This document shows, piece by piece, positions 16,571 to 26,129 of a stretch of 64,000 nucleotides of DNA. The stretch is taken from positions 1 to 64,000 of the IMG/VR virus record IMGVR_UViG_3300006846_000014, one strand, 5' to 3'. The DNA comes from a virus. The position numbers and the translations under genes were made by a program. Position 1 is the stretch's first letter, and each line of letters starts with the position of its first letter. A model generated the notes under the pieces. That model did not search any database. It saw nothing but the letters and a program-made list of their open reading frames with translations, and was not told the origin of the DNA.

Positions 16571-17488
16571 ATGACGATAGACATTGAAAACTTCCTTGCC
16601 CCGATCATCAATACGCAATTCCTGCCCCGGCCCGATGCAATCGCAACGCTGGACAGTGAGGCGCTTATTGCGGAGCGCATGGCGCTGTTTCAACAGCTTG
16701 CCACGCTTGCAGGCTTCCCCTATGACGTTGGGGCGCTGGAAACAGACCCTATCAAGATTGCCCAAGAGGTTGGCGCACTTCGCGAAGTGCTGATGCGTGC
16801 GCGGGTGAATAGCGCCGTGCGTGCTGTTCTCCCTGCCTATGCACAGGGCGCAGACCTGGAAAACATTGTTGCCCGCGCGAATATCGCGCGGCTGCAAACC
16901 GGGGTTGATCCTGAGACGCAAGTGCCAATCATGGAAACGGACACGCAACTTCTCGTCCGTTACCTTACCGGCTTCGCCGCGCCAGCGGCGGGAAGCGAAG
17001 ACGGGATTATCTTCCGTGCGCTTACCGCCGTTCCTGGCTTGCGTGATATCGTGTGCAACGGCCCGGCCGTTCATGGGAAGCCTGGAGAGGTGCGCATCCG
17101 CCTTCTGGAAGACGGCGGCGCGCCTACCACAATCGGCACAATCAACAAGGTGCGCGAAGCGCTGGAAGATCGCGGGGCCATGCCCCTTACCGATGTTTGG
17201 GACGTGGCTTCGGCAACCATCATCGAATATGAGATTGAAGCTCGGATCACTATTCCGCCTGGACCGATACCGGCTGAAATCATTGACGCGGTTGAAACCG
17301 CGATCACGGCGGCGGCCATCGCGCGCTATCGCATCGGGGCCGAAGTTTACCTGAACGTCTTGGGCGGGGCCGGTTATATCGCCAACGTGCGGCGCGTGGA
17401 AATCCTGTCGCCTGCCGCAGATATCATCTGCAACCCGTATCAAGCGGCCTATCCCACTTCGGTAATCGTTACAGCGGTCACTGAATGA
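16571..17488 (+). CDS. Baseplate protein J-like
   Basis: 305 residues, the length of P2 gpJ. Features include the N-terminal ALIAERMALFQQLA helix region, REVLMRARVNSAVRAVLPAYA with ADLENIVARANI, and RYLTGFAAPAAGSEDGI, all typical of baseplate J/gp47. It connects wedge parts of the baseplate. Its stop overlaps gpI by 4 bases. Confidence 0.88.
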   Translation: MTIDIENFLAPIINTQFLPRPDAIATLDSEALIAERMALFQQLATLAGFPYDVGALETDPIKIAQEVGALREVLMRARVNSAVRAVLPAYAQGADLENIVARANIARLQTGVDPETQVPIMETDTQLLVRYLTGFAAPAAGSEDGIIFRALTAVPGLRDIVCNGPAVHGKPGEVRIRLLEDGGAPTTIGTINKVREALEDRGAMPLTDVWDVASATIIEYEIEARITIPPGPIPAEIIDAVETAITAAAIARYRIGAEVYLNVLGGAGYIANVRRVEILSPAADIICNPYQAAYPTSVIVTAVTE

Positions 17489-18738
17489 TCCCAGATAAGG
17501 ACCATCTATTACCCAACGCCGAGACGCCCTTTAACAAGGCGCTCTCGGCCGTGGAGAAGCGCAGCGAGGCCATAAAGGCCCCAACGCGCGAGATATGGAA
17601 CCCGTGGACATGCCCCGAGCCATTCCTAAAGGTGCTTGCGCACGCTTTCAGCGTGGACCTGTGGAATGATAATTGGCCGTTGCTTCAGCGGCGTTCCATC
17701 ATTGCCAACTCCATCGAGATGCACCGGGCGAAAGGAACGCTCAAGGGCATCATCATGTATCTGCGATACAGCCCCGGAGCGCTCTTCGAATATACCGTCC
17801 CACCGGAAGGCGTATTTAGCGGGCCTTCTCTTACCCGTGAAGAGCGGGAAGCATGGCTTAGCCAGCTTCCGCAGATACGCACATGGCGCACGAAGGAACG
17901 CGGCACGAAGGGCCGCAAGACCTTCGCGGGCACAGACCGCCTTAACCGCAACTTCCATAGCTTTTTTGAAAATCAGTGGCTGTTGCCCAGCACGGCGGGC
18001 ACGCTCTTAACCCGGCGCGCACGCTACGTGGTGAACGGCGTTGAAACGGAAGTGCGCGTAAGGATCGATGGCTTGGCCTTCTTCCTCCACTTTCGCGGTG
18101 AACGCGGAAGCAAGGTGTTTGCCAATTCCATCATAGACCGGAAGAAGTTCTTCCAGCCCTCCACGGCGGGGCGGCTCATCGTGGCGATTGAGCCGGTAAC
18201 GCGCGCACCATGGCGTCAATCGGCCTTTGCCACGGTGCGGCCGGTTACGATGGAACCGGAGCTTGTGCGCGAGAACGGAACGCGCGGCTTCCGGGTATTC
18301 TCCAATACGTTCATGCGCACGGGCTTCTTCCGGCCTTCCACGGCTTGGCGGTTGGTGTTTGAACGCTATGCAATCAACGACGGGCGCGGCTTGCAGCGCC
18401 GCCCCGCGTGTCAGTTTATGGGCGTGGGACGCTACAGCTTCCCGCGCCATATCGCCTACCTGCGTTTATCCATGCCCGGTAAGCGCAGTAGGTTTGCGGC
18501 TGGTGAGGGAATTCTTGCCCCGCGTCTCCGCTTCTGGATACCCCACGACCTTTCGCGGGTAAGGGAAACCAGATTGGCGCTAACGGCCAGCAAGAGGGAC
18601 AGCGACAAGTTGCTGTACTTCACCCGCTGGCGTCCGCAGATAACGGCCGGAGAGCTGTTCTTAGCGGGCGAGAAAGACTTCATCGTGGGATTACCGACAA
18701 AGGACCAAGTTTATGGAAAGAAGGGTCAAATTCGCTGA
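17485..18738 (+). CDS. Tail protein I-like with three extra C-terminal repeats
   Basis: The first ~100 residues match P2 gpI (LLPNAETPFNKALSA, WNPWTCPEPFLKVLAHAFSVD, HRAKGTLKGI). P2 gpI is about 176 residues; this is 417. The extra part has repeats spaced 57-59 residues apart, each with F-x-N and FF-x-PSTA-x-(R)L: PSTA at 168, 225 and 284. They may be beta modules that hold a fibre to the baseplate (inference). Confidence 0.75.
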   Translation: MIPDKDHLLPNAETPFNKALSAVEKRSEAIKAPTREIWNPWTCPEPFLKVLAHAFSVDLWNDNWPLLQRRSIIANSIEMHRAKGTLKGIIMYLRYSPGALFEYTVPPEGVFSGPSLTREEREAWLSQLPQIRTWRTKERGTKGRKTFAGTDRLNRNFHSFFENQWLLPSTAGTLLTRRARYVVNGVETEVRVRIDGLAFFLHFRGERGSKVFANSIIDRKKFFQPSTAGRLIVAIEPVTRAPWRQSAFATVRPVTMEPELVRENGTRGFRVFSNTFMRTGFFRPSTAWRLVFERYAINDGRGLQRRPACQFMGVGRYSFPRHIAYLRLSMPGKRSRFAAGEGILAPRLRFWIPHDLSRVRETRLALTASKRDSDKLLYFTRWRPQITAGELFLAGEKDFIVGLPTKDQVYGKKGQIR

Positions 18739-21043
18739 TTATCAGGAGCAGACGGCCTCGGATCATAACAATCTGCAAGCCTATGCTGCTGAAAGTCTCG
18801 ATCATCTGACATTCGATGCAGTTACGAAAACCCGCCGTTACGCGGGTTTTGCTGTAACCAAGTCGGCACAGGCAGAAGTTACCGTCCAGGCGGGCCGCTT
18901 CTACGACAGCAACGGCTCAATTTTCAATCGCGGTACGCCGATTGTTCAGAGCGTGATTTCCCATCTTGCGGCGGCTTCCCGCCGCATCGTGGCAATCACG
19001 GCTTCGGGCAATACCGTGGACACCGATTTGGTTGAGCGCGAAGTGCTTGTGGACGTGGAGACCGGCCAGACGGAAAGCGAAAGCGTGTCAATTACGCTGG
19101 CGCGGCAGGCCGTTATCAGCTTCATTCCTGGCTCGGAAAGCACGGACCCCACCACCCCGGCCATTCCCGCAACGCACGTGCTTGTTGCCACGGTTCTGGT
19201 AGACACCACACAGGTTGTCTCCGTTACCATGGCCCCGCTCAACGAAGTGGAAAGCACCGAAGACCTGGACTTGCGTGCGCGGGCGCTGGAGCTGTTCAAG
19301 ACCACATTCGAGCCAATCATCGCGGGTCTCAAGGGCGATATCGCCGCGCTTTGGGAGGCGATGAAAAATCGCGGCAGCAACCAAGACCTTCATCAGATTT
19401 GGCGCGATATCGCCACGCTGAAGGAGCTTGCAGAGCTTCCCGATGAGGGCGGCTATGGGGCCGACCGTTTCCTGGACGCGCTGGAAAGCGACGTTGACAA
19501 CACCTTTGCGCTTGGCTACGACGCGAAGGTGGAGATGGGTATCCGCTTTCCCGATGCAAACGCCGATATCCTTGAAATGGATATCTTCTCTGCGAACGAT
19601 CCCAACGCATCCAAGACGGACGGCTTTCTGCTCCCGGCCTGGACGCACTCACTTCGCATCAATAACGACATCACAACGCACGCCCTTGGCATCTCGCAGT
19701 ACGGCTTCCAGACTTTCGACCTGATACAGGGCACCATGTCACGCGAGAGGCTGCGCTATGGTGCTGTGTTTACCGCGTGCACGAATTCTTCGTGGTGGAA
19801 GTCAGGCCAGTTCAACCCGATTACGGGCAACTTCGAGCGCGCTGGCGAAACGTTCGAAGTGTTGAACGTTGCCGATATGACGCAACAGCATGCGGCTATC
19901 TACCTAAAGCAGATATTCCGCGACAGGATCACAGAGCCGTATTGGTATACGCTTCCGGTCAATCATTCGATTACCGGCGCGCTTGTTGCGCAGTCGTTCC
20001 TTGCTCCAAATGATATGTGGGCAACGAAGCTGGAATTCCGCCTCATCGCCAAGGGCGGCAACGAAAACGTGCATGTGGCTATCTGCGAGCTTACGGCGGG
20101 CGTGCCCGATCTTAGCAAAACCATTGCGAAGGTTACGGTTCCCCACGCCAACCTGATCTCAGACAGCTTCATTGCGTTTGCCATCCCGCCAACCTTCCTT
20201 AAGGCGGGCCGCCGCTATGCATTCGTCTTCGTGTCGAATGCAAATCACCAAATCGCAATGTCAAGCGGCTCGCGCTTCCTGGACGGCTCGTTCTTCTACA
20301 GCACGGACGGCGCGTTCTTCCAGGGCGATCTTACGCGGGATATCGTCTTCAGGCTGTACGCCGCGAAGTTCAACAACGCGATTTCCACGGTGGAGCTGGA
20401 AGCGTGGAACCTTGACGGAGGCATCCGCTATATCGATGCTATGGCCGATATGGTAACGCCGGAAAGCTGTCAGGCTGTTTTCGAAGTTCTGCCGAACGGC
20501 GCAACGGATTGGACGGCGCTTGTTGCTGGCGAAAGCGATCCTTTCGCATCTGCCCCGCCGCTGGTGCGTGCGCGCATCCGCTTCGTGGGAACGCAGGACA
20601 TTCAAGCGGGCATCAAGCTTACCGGAAGCACGGTGCAGCTTGCGCGGCCCAAACTGACGTTCAAGCATGTCTCGGAAGCCATCACCATCCCGATCACGGG
20701 CGCTGTGGCTGGCAATACAGCTTCCATCACCGTTGAAACGGAGCTGGAATACTTCGACGACCATATTGGTGGCGGCCCTCCCACTCAGCCGCATGATCAC
20801 GATTGTTCAATCGTGTTCGACCCGGCCGGTACGCCAACCACAGAGGGTGCGGCTTCTCAGGCTGACGAGGTTCTGGAGGTTATCAGCGGTAACGTGAAGC
20901 GCATTCGCCGCACTTACCTCTTCAACACTTTGCCCGCTGGCGAAACATCATTCGTAATCGTGCAGGAAGGCGACACCAACGCGGCGGGCAGCACCTACCA
21001 CGTTGCTTCTCGCGTTCACTATGTGACGCCTGTTCCGGCCTAA
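18713..21043 (+). CDS. Large baseplate/tail-fibre protein
   Basis: 776 residues. The N-terminus (VKFADYQEQTASDHNNLQ) resembles baseplate-attached fibre proteins of the DUF4815 type. It is followed by beta-rich domains, a helical stretch near 185-235 and a C-terminal jelly-roll-like part with PHDHDC. Start ATG 18713 lies inside the end of gpI. It is followed by a good terminator, so it closes a transcription unit. Confidence 0.6.
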   Translation: MERRVKFADYQEQTASDHNNLQAYAAESLDHLTFDAVTKTRRYAGFAVTKSAQAEVTVQAGRFYDSNGSIFNRGTPIVQSVISHLAAASRRIVAITASGNTVDTDLVEREVLVDVETGQTESESVSITLARQAVISFIPGSESTDPTTPAIPATHVLVATVLVDTTQVVSVTMAPLNEVESTEDLDLRARALELFKTTFEPIIAGLKGDIAALWEAMKNRGSNQDLHQIWRDIATLKELAELPDEGGYGADRFLDALESDVDNTFALGYDAKVEMGIRFPDANADILEMDIFSANDPNASKTDGFLLPAWTHSLRINNDITTHALGISQYGFQTFDLIQGTMSRERLRYGAVFTACTNSSWWKSGQFNPITGNFERAGETFEVLNVADMTQQHAAIYLKQIFRDRITEPYWYTLPVNHSITGALVAQSFLAPNDMWATKLEFRLIAKGGNENVHVAICELTAGVPDLSKTIAKVTVPHANLISDSFIAFAIPPTFLKAGRRYAFVFVSNANHQIAMSSGSRFLDGSFFYSTDGAFFQGDLTRDIVFRLYAAKFNNAISTVELEAWNLDGGIRYIDAMADMVTPESCQAVFEVLPNGATDWTALVAGESDPFASAPPLVRARIRFVGTQDIQAGIKLTGSTVQLARPKLTFKHVSEAITIPITGAVAGNTASITVETELEYFDDHIGGGPPTQPHDHDCSIVFDPAGTPTTEGAASQADEVLEVISGNVKRIRRTYLFNTLPAGETSFVIVQEGDTNAAGSTYHVASRVHYVTPVPA

Positions 21044-21064
21044 TAGGGCAGCTTATCCCGCGAA

Positions 21065-21096
21065 AGGGGCACCCTTAACGGTGCCCCTCTTTTCTT
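21065..21096 (+). terminator. Intrinsic terminator after the large fibre gene
   Basis: AGGGGCACC (21065-21073) and GGTGCCCCT (21080-21088), perfect 9-bp stem, 6-base loop, then TCTTTTCTT. Confidence 0.8.
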
Positions 21097-21115
21097 GTGT
21101 GAAAGGGAATTCATA

Positions 21116-21322
21116 ATGTCTCGAAAGAACGTAAAGGCGGGTGAGCCGCAGGCCGTTACCGTGAAGCCGGAAGAAACCTATAACGTGGAAGTTCTTCGCC
21201 CCTTCGACGCTGGCGGTCTCAAGCTTCTTCCTCGCCATGTTAACGTAAGGTTGCGCGGCGATATAGTTCTGAAGCACCAGACTGCGGTCAAGGTTCTCGG
21301 CGTAGCCAGAAAGGAGGGGTGA
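21116..21322 (+). CDS. Small protein before the tail fibre gene
   Basis: 68 residues from ATG 21116, with GAAAGGGAAT upstream. Basic, beta-rich (YNVEVLRPFDAGGLKLLPRH). I do not recognise it; the KLLPR element looks like small phage accessory proteins that set the entry to a beta barrel. It overlaps the possible GTG of the fibre gene. Confidence 0.5.
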   Translation: MSRKNVKAGEPQAVTVKPEETYNVEVLRPFDAGGLKLLPRHVNVRLRGDIVLKHQTAVKVLGVARKEG

Positions 21323-21327
21323 AACGG

Positions 21328-22938
21328 ATGACGCGGCGTTTTCCACTTTACGAAGTGAAGCGTCGGCATAATCTTGGCGATCCAGTTTACTGGAATTTCC
21401 GTCTCGAAGATTTGGACATCCGTATCCACGCCAATGAGACGGCCCTTATGGACCTTAGCAAGGTGGGTGAGAACATCACCCAGCTTGGCCTTGATAGGTT
21501 GGATAACGGGCTTACGCCGATTATTGTCGAAGCGCTTGACCGTCTCCAAGGCATCTTGGAAACCTTCGGGGCCGGTTCTGTAACATCCCTTGCCATCGGC
21601 ACGGGCACAAAGGTCTTTGTGATCGAAGAAGGCGAGCGCAATTCTTTTATCAGCGGCGCGTTTGTCTATGCCCAGAAGACCGATGACCCCACCAAGTTCA
21701 TGTTCGGCCGCACGGTTGAATATGATCCAGACACCGGCGAGCTAACCCTGGACGTATCGTTCACGGGCGGCGCTGGTACGGTTGCAGATTGGCGCGTTTC
21801 CATGTCCGGCCCGCGCGGGCCGCAGGGACAGGTTGGCGAGGCGGAAGGCGCTTCGCAGATTGGCATTACGCCAATCGACGGCCTTGACGCTGAAGATGTG
21901 CAAGAGGCGCTTGAGGAAATCAACGGCGATCTCGTTGCGCACATAGCAGCCACAACCGCCGCGCTGGCCGGTAAGGCGGCTTCTGTGCATTCCCACGCAC
22001 AGAGCGATATCACGGGGCTTACAACTGCCCTTGCTGACAAAGCCGCTGCTGTTGACTTGGCTTCGGCCATCGCGGCGATTGCCACAAAGGCCCCGATCAA
22101 CAACCCTACGTTCACGGGGCTTATTACCGTTCCGGCCTATACGGCGGGGCAGAATACGGCCACGATTTCCGCATCCGATAACCACGATTACGCGCCTACC
22201 GGGTGGACAACGGAAAGCACCATCGTTATAAACGGCGGCTCTACAGACCACAACATAACCGGCTTTGCGGCCCCAACCACAGGCGGCAACCGGAAGCGCA
22301 TTGTTAACGGAAGCTCTGGGCTGTCAACGTTCCTGTTGATGCATGAGAACACCGGGTCAAGCGCAAGCAACCGCATAATCGTCCCAGGTTCATTCAGCGA
22401 GAAGGAGTATATTCTACAGCCTGGAGAATGCGTTGACCTGGAATATATCGGCGGCTCAGTAAACAGATGGCTTATTGTTGGGCGTCAGAATAGTTGGAAT
22501 TTCAGGCAAGCCACAGCCGACGTTAGCCTAACCAACGACGCAACTCTCAACGATGATACGGAACTTTACTTCCCGGCCTATCCAGGCCGGGCGTATGCTT
22601 TCGAGGCCATCGTTTGGCTGGCCGGACAGCCAGGAAACCTCTCCATTAACGGTCCGGCGCAGGTTGCCTTCCATTACTCCATACACAGCGGATTTAATTC
22701 CGGGGTGGGCGGCGGCCTTGTTAAAGACAATACCGCGAATACGGTTATAGATGTTTCTGCATACAATACTGGCTTCGGCCTAACTGGCAACGGTATTGGG
22801 ATTATTAAGGGGACGGTTGAAATATCCGGGGCCGCATCACCGGGTAATTTTACCGTAAGGTGGTGTCAGGCTTCACCAAGCGGCACGGCTACAATCAGAC
22901 GCAGGGGGTCTTATCTGCAATGGCGAAGGGTGTGGTAA
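21328..22938 (+). CDS. Tail fibre protein with collagen-like segment
   Basis: 536 residues. It has an N-terminal helical region (LMDLSKVGENITQLGLDRLD), a beta domain, GPRGPQGQVG (a short collagen-like stretch), a helical repeat (AALAGKAASVHSHAQSDITG) and a beta-rich C-terminal head. This is the usual plan of a receptor-binding fibre. ATG 21328 has AAGGAGG at good distance; GTG 21319 is too close to it. Confidence 0.75.
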   Translation: MTRRFPLYEVKRRHNLGDPVYWNFRLEDLDIRIHANETALMDLSKVGENITQLGLDRLDNGLTPIIVEALDRLQGILETFGAGSVTSLAIGTGTKVFVIEEGERNSFISGAFVYAQKTDDPTKFMFGRTVEYDPDTGELTLDVSFTGGAGTVADWRVSMSGPRGPQGQVGEAEGASQIGITPIDGLDAEDVQEALEEINGDLVAHIAATTAALAGKAASVHSHAQSDITGLTTALADKAAAVDLASAIAAIATKAPINNPTFTGLITVPAYTAGQNTATISASDNHDYAPTGWTTESTIVINGGSTDHNITGFAAPTTGGNRKRIVNGSSGLSTFLLMHENTGSSASNRIIVPGSFSEKEYILQPGECVDLEYIGGSVNRWLIVGRQNSWNFRQATADVSLTNDATLNDDTELYFPAYPGRAYAFEAIVWLAGQPGNLSINGPAQVAFHYSIHSGFNSGVGGGLVKDNTANTVIDVSAYNTGFGLTGNGIGIIKGTVEISGAASPGNFTVRWCQASPSGTATIRRRGSYLQWRRVW

Positions 22939-23384
22939 AGAGAATGGACCTGTATCGCCAAACACCGGGCAACGCGATAGTTAAGCTAAACCCCAATCAA
23001 GCCGCCGCGTTCATTGCTGGCGGCGGCCTTGTGGAGCGCAAAACCATAGAGGGCGTGGTTTACCACCTTGTAACCACGCCTGAACGTGACGCCGAAATGA
23101 GGGCAAGCGCTGCGGCCTATGTACCTGAGACAAAGCTTGTTCCGCTTTACCCGCTGCAAATGAGGCTTGTTCTTCTCGGGGCCGGGTTTACCCCGGCCCA
23201 AGTGGTTGCAGCCATCGAAACCATCCCAGACCCCATGCAACGCGAGATTGCCCTAACAAGCTGGGAATATGCTTCTCAGTTCGAACGGCATCACCCGCTT
23301 ATCGAAATGGTAGGCGCGGTTATGGGGTTCACAACAGAACAGATTGACGCGCTATGGCTCCAAGCCATGGCGATCAATAACTAA
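22920..23384 (+). CDS. Fibre-associated (assembly-type) protein
   Basis: 154 residues from ATG 22920 (146 from ATG 22944). The C-terminal half, MRLVLLGAGFTPAQVVAAIE then WEYASQFERHHPLIEMVG, is the pattern of proteins encoded right after tail fibres in many phages, which help fibre folding or attach to it. The choice between the two starts is open: the first overlaps the fibre gene by 19 bases. Confidence 0.5.
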   Translation: MAKGVVKRMDLYRQTPGNAIVKLNPNQAAAFIAGGGLVERKTIEGVVYHLVTTPERDAEMRASAAAYVPETKLVPLYPLQMRLVLLGAGFTPAQVVAAIETIPDPMQREIALTSWEYASQFERHHPLIEMVGAVMGFTTEQIDALWLQAMAINN

Positions 23385-23396
23385 GGCGCCATTCCC

Positions 23397-23621
23397 ATGG
23401 AAACCTTGATTGCACTTCTGCCCGACCTGAAAGCCGGGCTCTACGCCGTGCTTGGTTGGCTTATGGCCAATCTGCGAAATCCCCCGACTTTCACCGCGCT
23501 CTGGACAAGCCTTGGCGCTACGGTGAAGTGGGGCCTTCTGCTGCTGCCGCTTCCAGCCAGCGTTCGCGCTTGGCTGGAAGCCGATAGCGCAACCCCGCCC
23601 AAAGAGGGCGACGGCGCGTAA
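23397..23621 (+). CDS. Small hydrophobic protein, possible membrane protein
   Basis: 74 residues with two hydrophobic stretches (LKAGLYAVLGWLMANL and VKWGLLLLPLPASV) and a charged tail rich in Pro and Glu. Function unknown; a membrane-bound role such as holin is possible but its place between fibre and sheath genes gives no support. Repeat copy B begins 3 bases after its end. Confidence 0.45.
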   Translation: METLIALLPDLKAGLYAVLGWLMANLRNPPTFTALWTSLGATVKWGLLLLPLPASVRAWLEADSATPPKEGDGA

Positions 23622-23623
23622 GC

Positions 23624-23703
23624 GCCACAGGAGCCCCGTACAGCCGGGTTTCTCTTTTCAGGTACGCGCGTAGCCAAGGGAGCCGTTATGCGGCTCCTGT
23701 GGC
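23624..23703 (+). repeat. Dispersed intergenic repeat, copy B
   Basis: The 12-mers GCCACAGGAGCC (23624-23635) and GGCTCCTGTGGC (23692-23703) are perfect inverted ends. Inside, TTTTCAGGTACGCGCGTAGCC matches the core of the other copies. A second GGAGCC at 23679-23684 can also pair with the GGCTCC of the right end, so two alternative stems compete. It lies 42 bases before the sheath start. Confidence 0.65.
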
Positions 23704-23744
23704 CTCCTGCGGCTTCTCAGACCCTATAACGGAGGGTATCCCCC

Positions 23745-25478
23745 TTGAGTGATCCGATTTTCGGCATTGCTATTACGCAAGTCAACGATGATCCGCGCCC
23801 CGCAGTTGGCTCGGATATGGCAATCGTTGGCTTGCTCTGCACCGCGCAGAACGCCAACGCATCCCGCTTTCCCATCGATGAGCCCGTGGAAGTCTTCAGC
23901 GATGATACCACGCTGTTGACCGATCTTGGCGAGCTGGGAACGGCTTTCAAGGCAATCGACGGCATCAACGACCAGCTTGGAGAATTCCAGGTTGCGGCGC
24001 GCATCGTGATCGTTCGCGTCACGCATAGCGCTACGCCGATGACCGTGATTTCCAATATGATTGGAAACGCTTCGTCCAAGACAGGCATCCACGCTTTCAA
24101 GAAAGCTGGCGAAGCCTTGGGCGTGATCCCGCGTCTGATCACGGCCCCGGAATATACGCATCAGGTTATCAGCGGCGTTGCTTCCATCGATATCACCAAT
24201 CACGGTACGTCTTACGAGACGCGGCCATCGGTTGGCATTACGGGCGGCGGCGCTGGTGTTACCGTGAACGCCACGGCCATTGCGAAGCTGTTCCCCACAA
24301 CCGTGGCCAGCGTTACCGTTGTGGACGGCGGAACCGGCTACGACAGCGATGAGCTGGTGATCACGCCCAGCGGCGGCGACCTTGCGGCGGGCGGCGTCCA
24401 TGCCGTGTTCTCCGCAACCGTTGTGGACGGCGTTATCACGGCCATTACGGTGGAAGACGGCGGCGAAGGTTACACCGACGTGCCAACGCTTACCATCACA
24501 CAGCCGGGCTTCGCGGGTGATCCGGCTTCGGCAACGGCCGTTCTCACTTCCACAACCGTTGACCGCATCGTGGTTACAAACCCCGGCCAGGGCTACAGCG
24601 TGGCTCCTTCGGTTGCGATCACGGGCGGCGGCGGCTCTTCGGCGGCGGCAACGGGCATCGTGGACACGCTGGCCAACGGCCTTGTGGCCGAGGCCCCGTC
24701 TGTTCTCGATACCCTTCTGGCGCATGCCGTGTTTAGCGGACCCAGCGACAGCTTGGTTGCGTTCACCAATTGGCGCGAGACGATCCAGTCTCGGCGCATC
24801 ATCCCGCTGGCTTCCGGCGCGAAGGTGCAGCGCGGCGAGCTGATCCTTACGGAAGATGCGGCCCCGCGTATCATTGGCATCGGCGTGCGCCGTGACCACG
24901 AATTCCAGGGACGGCCATTCCACTCGTGGGCAAATCAGCCGGTCCAGGGCATCGTGGGGCCAAACCGCAATATCGAGTTCTCGCTTACGGACGGCGCAAC
25001 GGAAGGTCAGCAGATACTGTCGCAGAACGGCGGCGTTATCTTGCGCGGCCAGATGGGCGTTGAAACGGCCATCGCATCGGGCGGCTTCGTTTACGTGGGC
25101 ACGGATACGTGTTCCGAAGACCCCCTGTGGACGTTCTACAACGTCACGCGCGGGCGGGATTACATCCATCTGCTGTTCCTGAAGACGCTTCGTTTCTACC
25201 TTGGCCGGTTCAATATCACGGCCCAGACCATCGAAAGCATCCTGTCCACGATGACCATTGCCTTGCGCAACTTGCAGGCCGATGGGGATATCTTGGGCTT
25301 CAAGGTCGGCTTCCGGCGCGATCAGAACAGCCCCGATCAACTGCGGCTTGGCAAGTTCACCGTGGACTTCGCGGCGGAAGAAGCGCCGGTCCTGCGCTAT
25401 ATCGGCATCCGCTCCCAGCGGTACGAGCGCGCGCTGGAATTCCTGCTGGACGATCTTCTGTCGCAGCTTGAAGTCTAA
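23745..25478 (+). CDS. Tail sheath protein with inserted GxGY repeat domain
   Basis: Contractile sheath, P2 FI-like. The N-terminal (PIFGIAITQVNDDPRP) and C-terminal (YIGIRSQRYERALEFLLDDL) parts match sheath proteins, but residues about 143-305 are an extra domain with four repeats ~42 residues apart (GTSY 154, GTGY 196, GEGY 240, GQGY 281), each followed by a P-x-V/L-x-IT-type strand. Total 577 residues against ~396 for P2. TTG start with GGAGGG 8 bases upstream. Confidence 0.88.
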   Translation: MSDPIFGIAITQVNDDPRPAVGSDMAIVGLLCTAQNANASRFPIDEPVEVFSDDTTLLTDLGELGTAFKAIDGINDQLGEFQVAARIVIVRVTHSATPMTVISNMIGNASSKTGIHAFKKAGEALGVIPRLITAPEYTHQVISGVASIDITNHGTSYETRPSVGITGGGAGVTVNATAIAKLFPTTVASVTVVDGGTGYDSDELVITPSGGDLAAGGVHAVFSATVVDGVITAITVEDGGEGYTDVPTLTITQPGFAGDPASATAVLTSTTVDRIVVTNPGQGYSVAPSVAITGGGGSSAAATGIVDTLANGLVAEAPSVLDTLLAHAVFSGPSDSLVAFTNWRETIQSRRIIPLASGAKVQRGELILTEDAAPRIIGIGVRRDHEFQGRPFHSWANQPVQGIVGPNRNIEFSLTDGATEGQQILSQNGGVILRGQMGVETAIASGGFVYVGTDTCSEDPLWTFYNVTRGRDYIHLLFLKTLRFYLGRFNITAQTIESILSTMTIALRNLQADGDILGFKVGFRRDQNSPDQLRLGKFTVDFAAEEAPVLRYIGIRSQRYERALEFLLDDLLSQLEV

Positions 25479-25504
25479 CAGCGGCAGGCTATTGGCAATC
25501 TAGT

Positions 25505-25534
25505 GGGGAGCCCTAGCGGCTCCCCCATCTTTTA
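25505..25534 (+). terminator. Terminator-like hairpin between sheath and tube genes
   Basis: GGGGAGCC (25505-25512) and GGCTCCCC (25518-25525), loop CTAGC, followed by CATCTTTTAA. It may reduce or tune read-through into the tube gene. Confidence 0.65.
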
Positions 25535-25548
25535 ATCCGGAGACCTAT

Positions 25549-26091
25549 ATGCCCGCTACTTTGCGCGTTGTACAGGCCGCAAACCTGTTTTGCGGCGATG
25601 CAGACCCCACGGACAGCAAGCACCTGTCCATTGTGGAATTCGTTCCGCCTACCCTGGAAGAGATGAAACAGGACCACCACGCGGGTGGCTCCTACTTCGC
25701 AATCAAGATGGCCGTAGGCGGCGAAGCTCTCGAAGCGAAGTTCAAGCTGACCGGCATGGACGTGCCGCTGCTTATGCAGTTCGGCCTGAATACCCCGGCC
25801 AAGCGCATGTATACCGCCTATGCGGTTGAGCAGGACAAGCGCACCGGCCAGCATATCGAGCTGAAGTACAAGATGGAAGGCCGTCTTTCCAAGGTGGAGA
25901 AGGAGGCTTTCAAGCGCGGTGAACTTCCCGGCATCGACTATGAAATCTCGGAAATCACGCATTACGAGATGTTCGAAGACGGCGAGGAGAAACAGTATTG
26001 GGATTTCTTCACCAATACGTGGCGCGTGAACGGCGTTGACCAGTACGCCGACCAGAACCGTATTCTGCACATTCCCAATACCGCTGGCTAA
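25549..26091 (+). CDS. Tail tube protein (P2 FII-like)
   Basis: 180 residues, the usual tube length. NLFCGDADPTDSKHLSI near the N-terminus, GVALEAKF-like and DYEISEITHYEMFEDGEEKQYWDFF near the C-terminus are typical of P2-type tubes. It stacks as hexamers inside the sheath. Start ATG 25549; a structured gap of ~230 bases follows. Confidence 0.85.
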   Translation: MPATLRVVQAANLFCGDADPTDSKHLSIVEFVPPTLEEMKQDHHAGGSYFAIKMAVGGEALEAKFKLTGMDVPLLMQFGLNTPAKRMYTAYAVEQDKRTGQHIELKYKMEGRLSKVEKEAFKRGELPGIDYEISEITHYEMFEDGEEKQYWDFFTNTWRVNGVDQYADQNRILHIPNTAG

Positions 26092-26129
26092 TAGCGTGGC
26101 GCTGGCGCGCTAGAAGCCTACCATGCGGG

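Noticed and set aside
23724-25340. 538-codon open frame opposite the sheath gene
   Set aside because: Mirror frame of a high-GC gene; low-complexity, Arg/His/Gly-rich translation without any domain, and the sheath on the other strand is certain.
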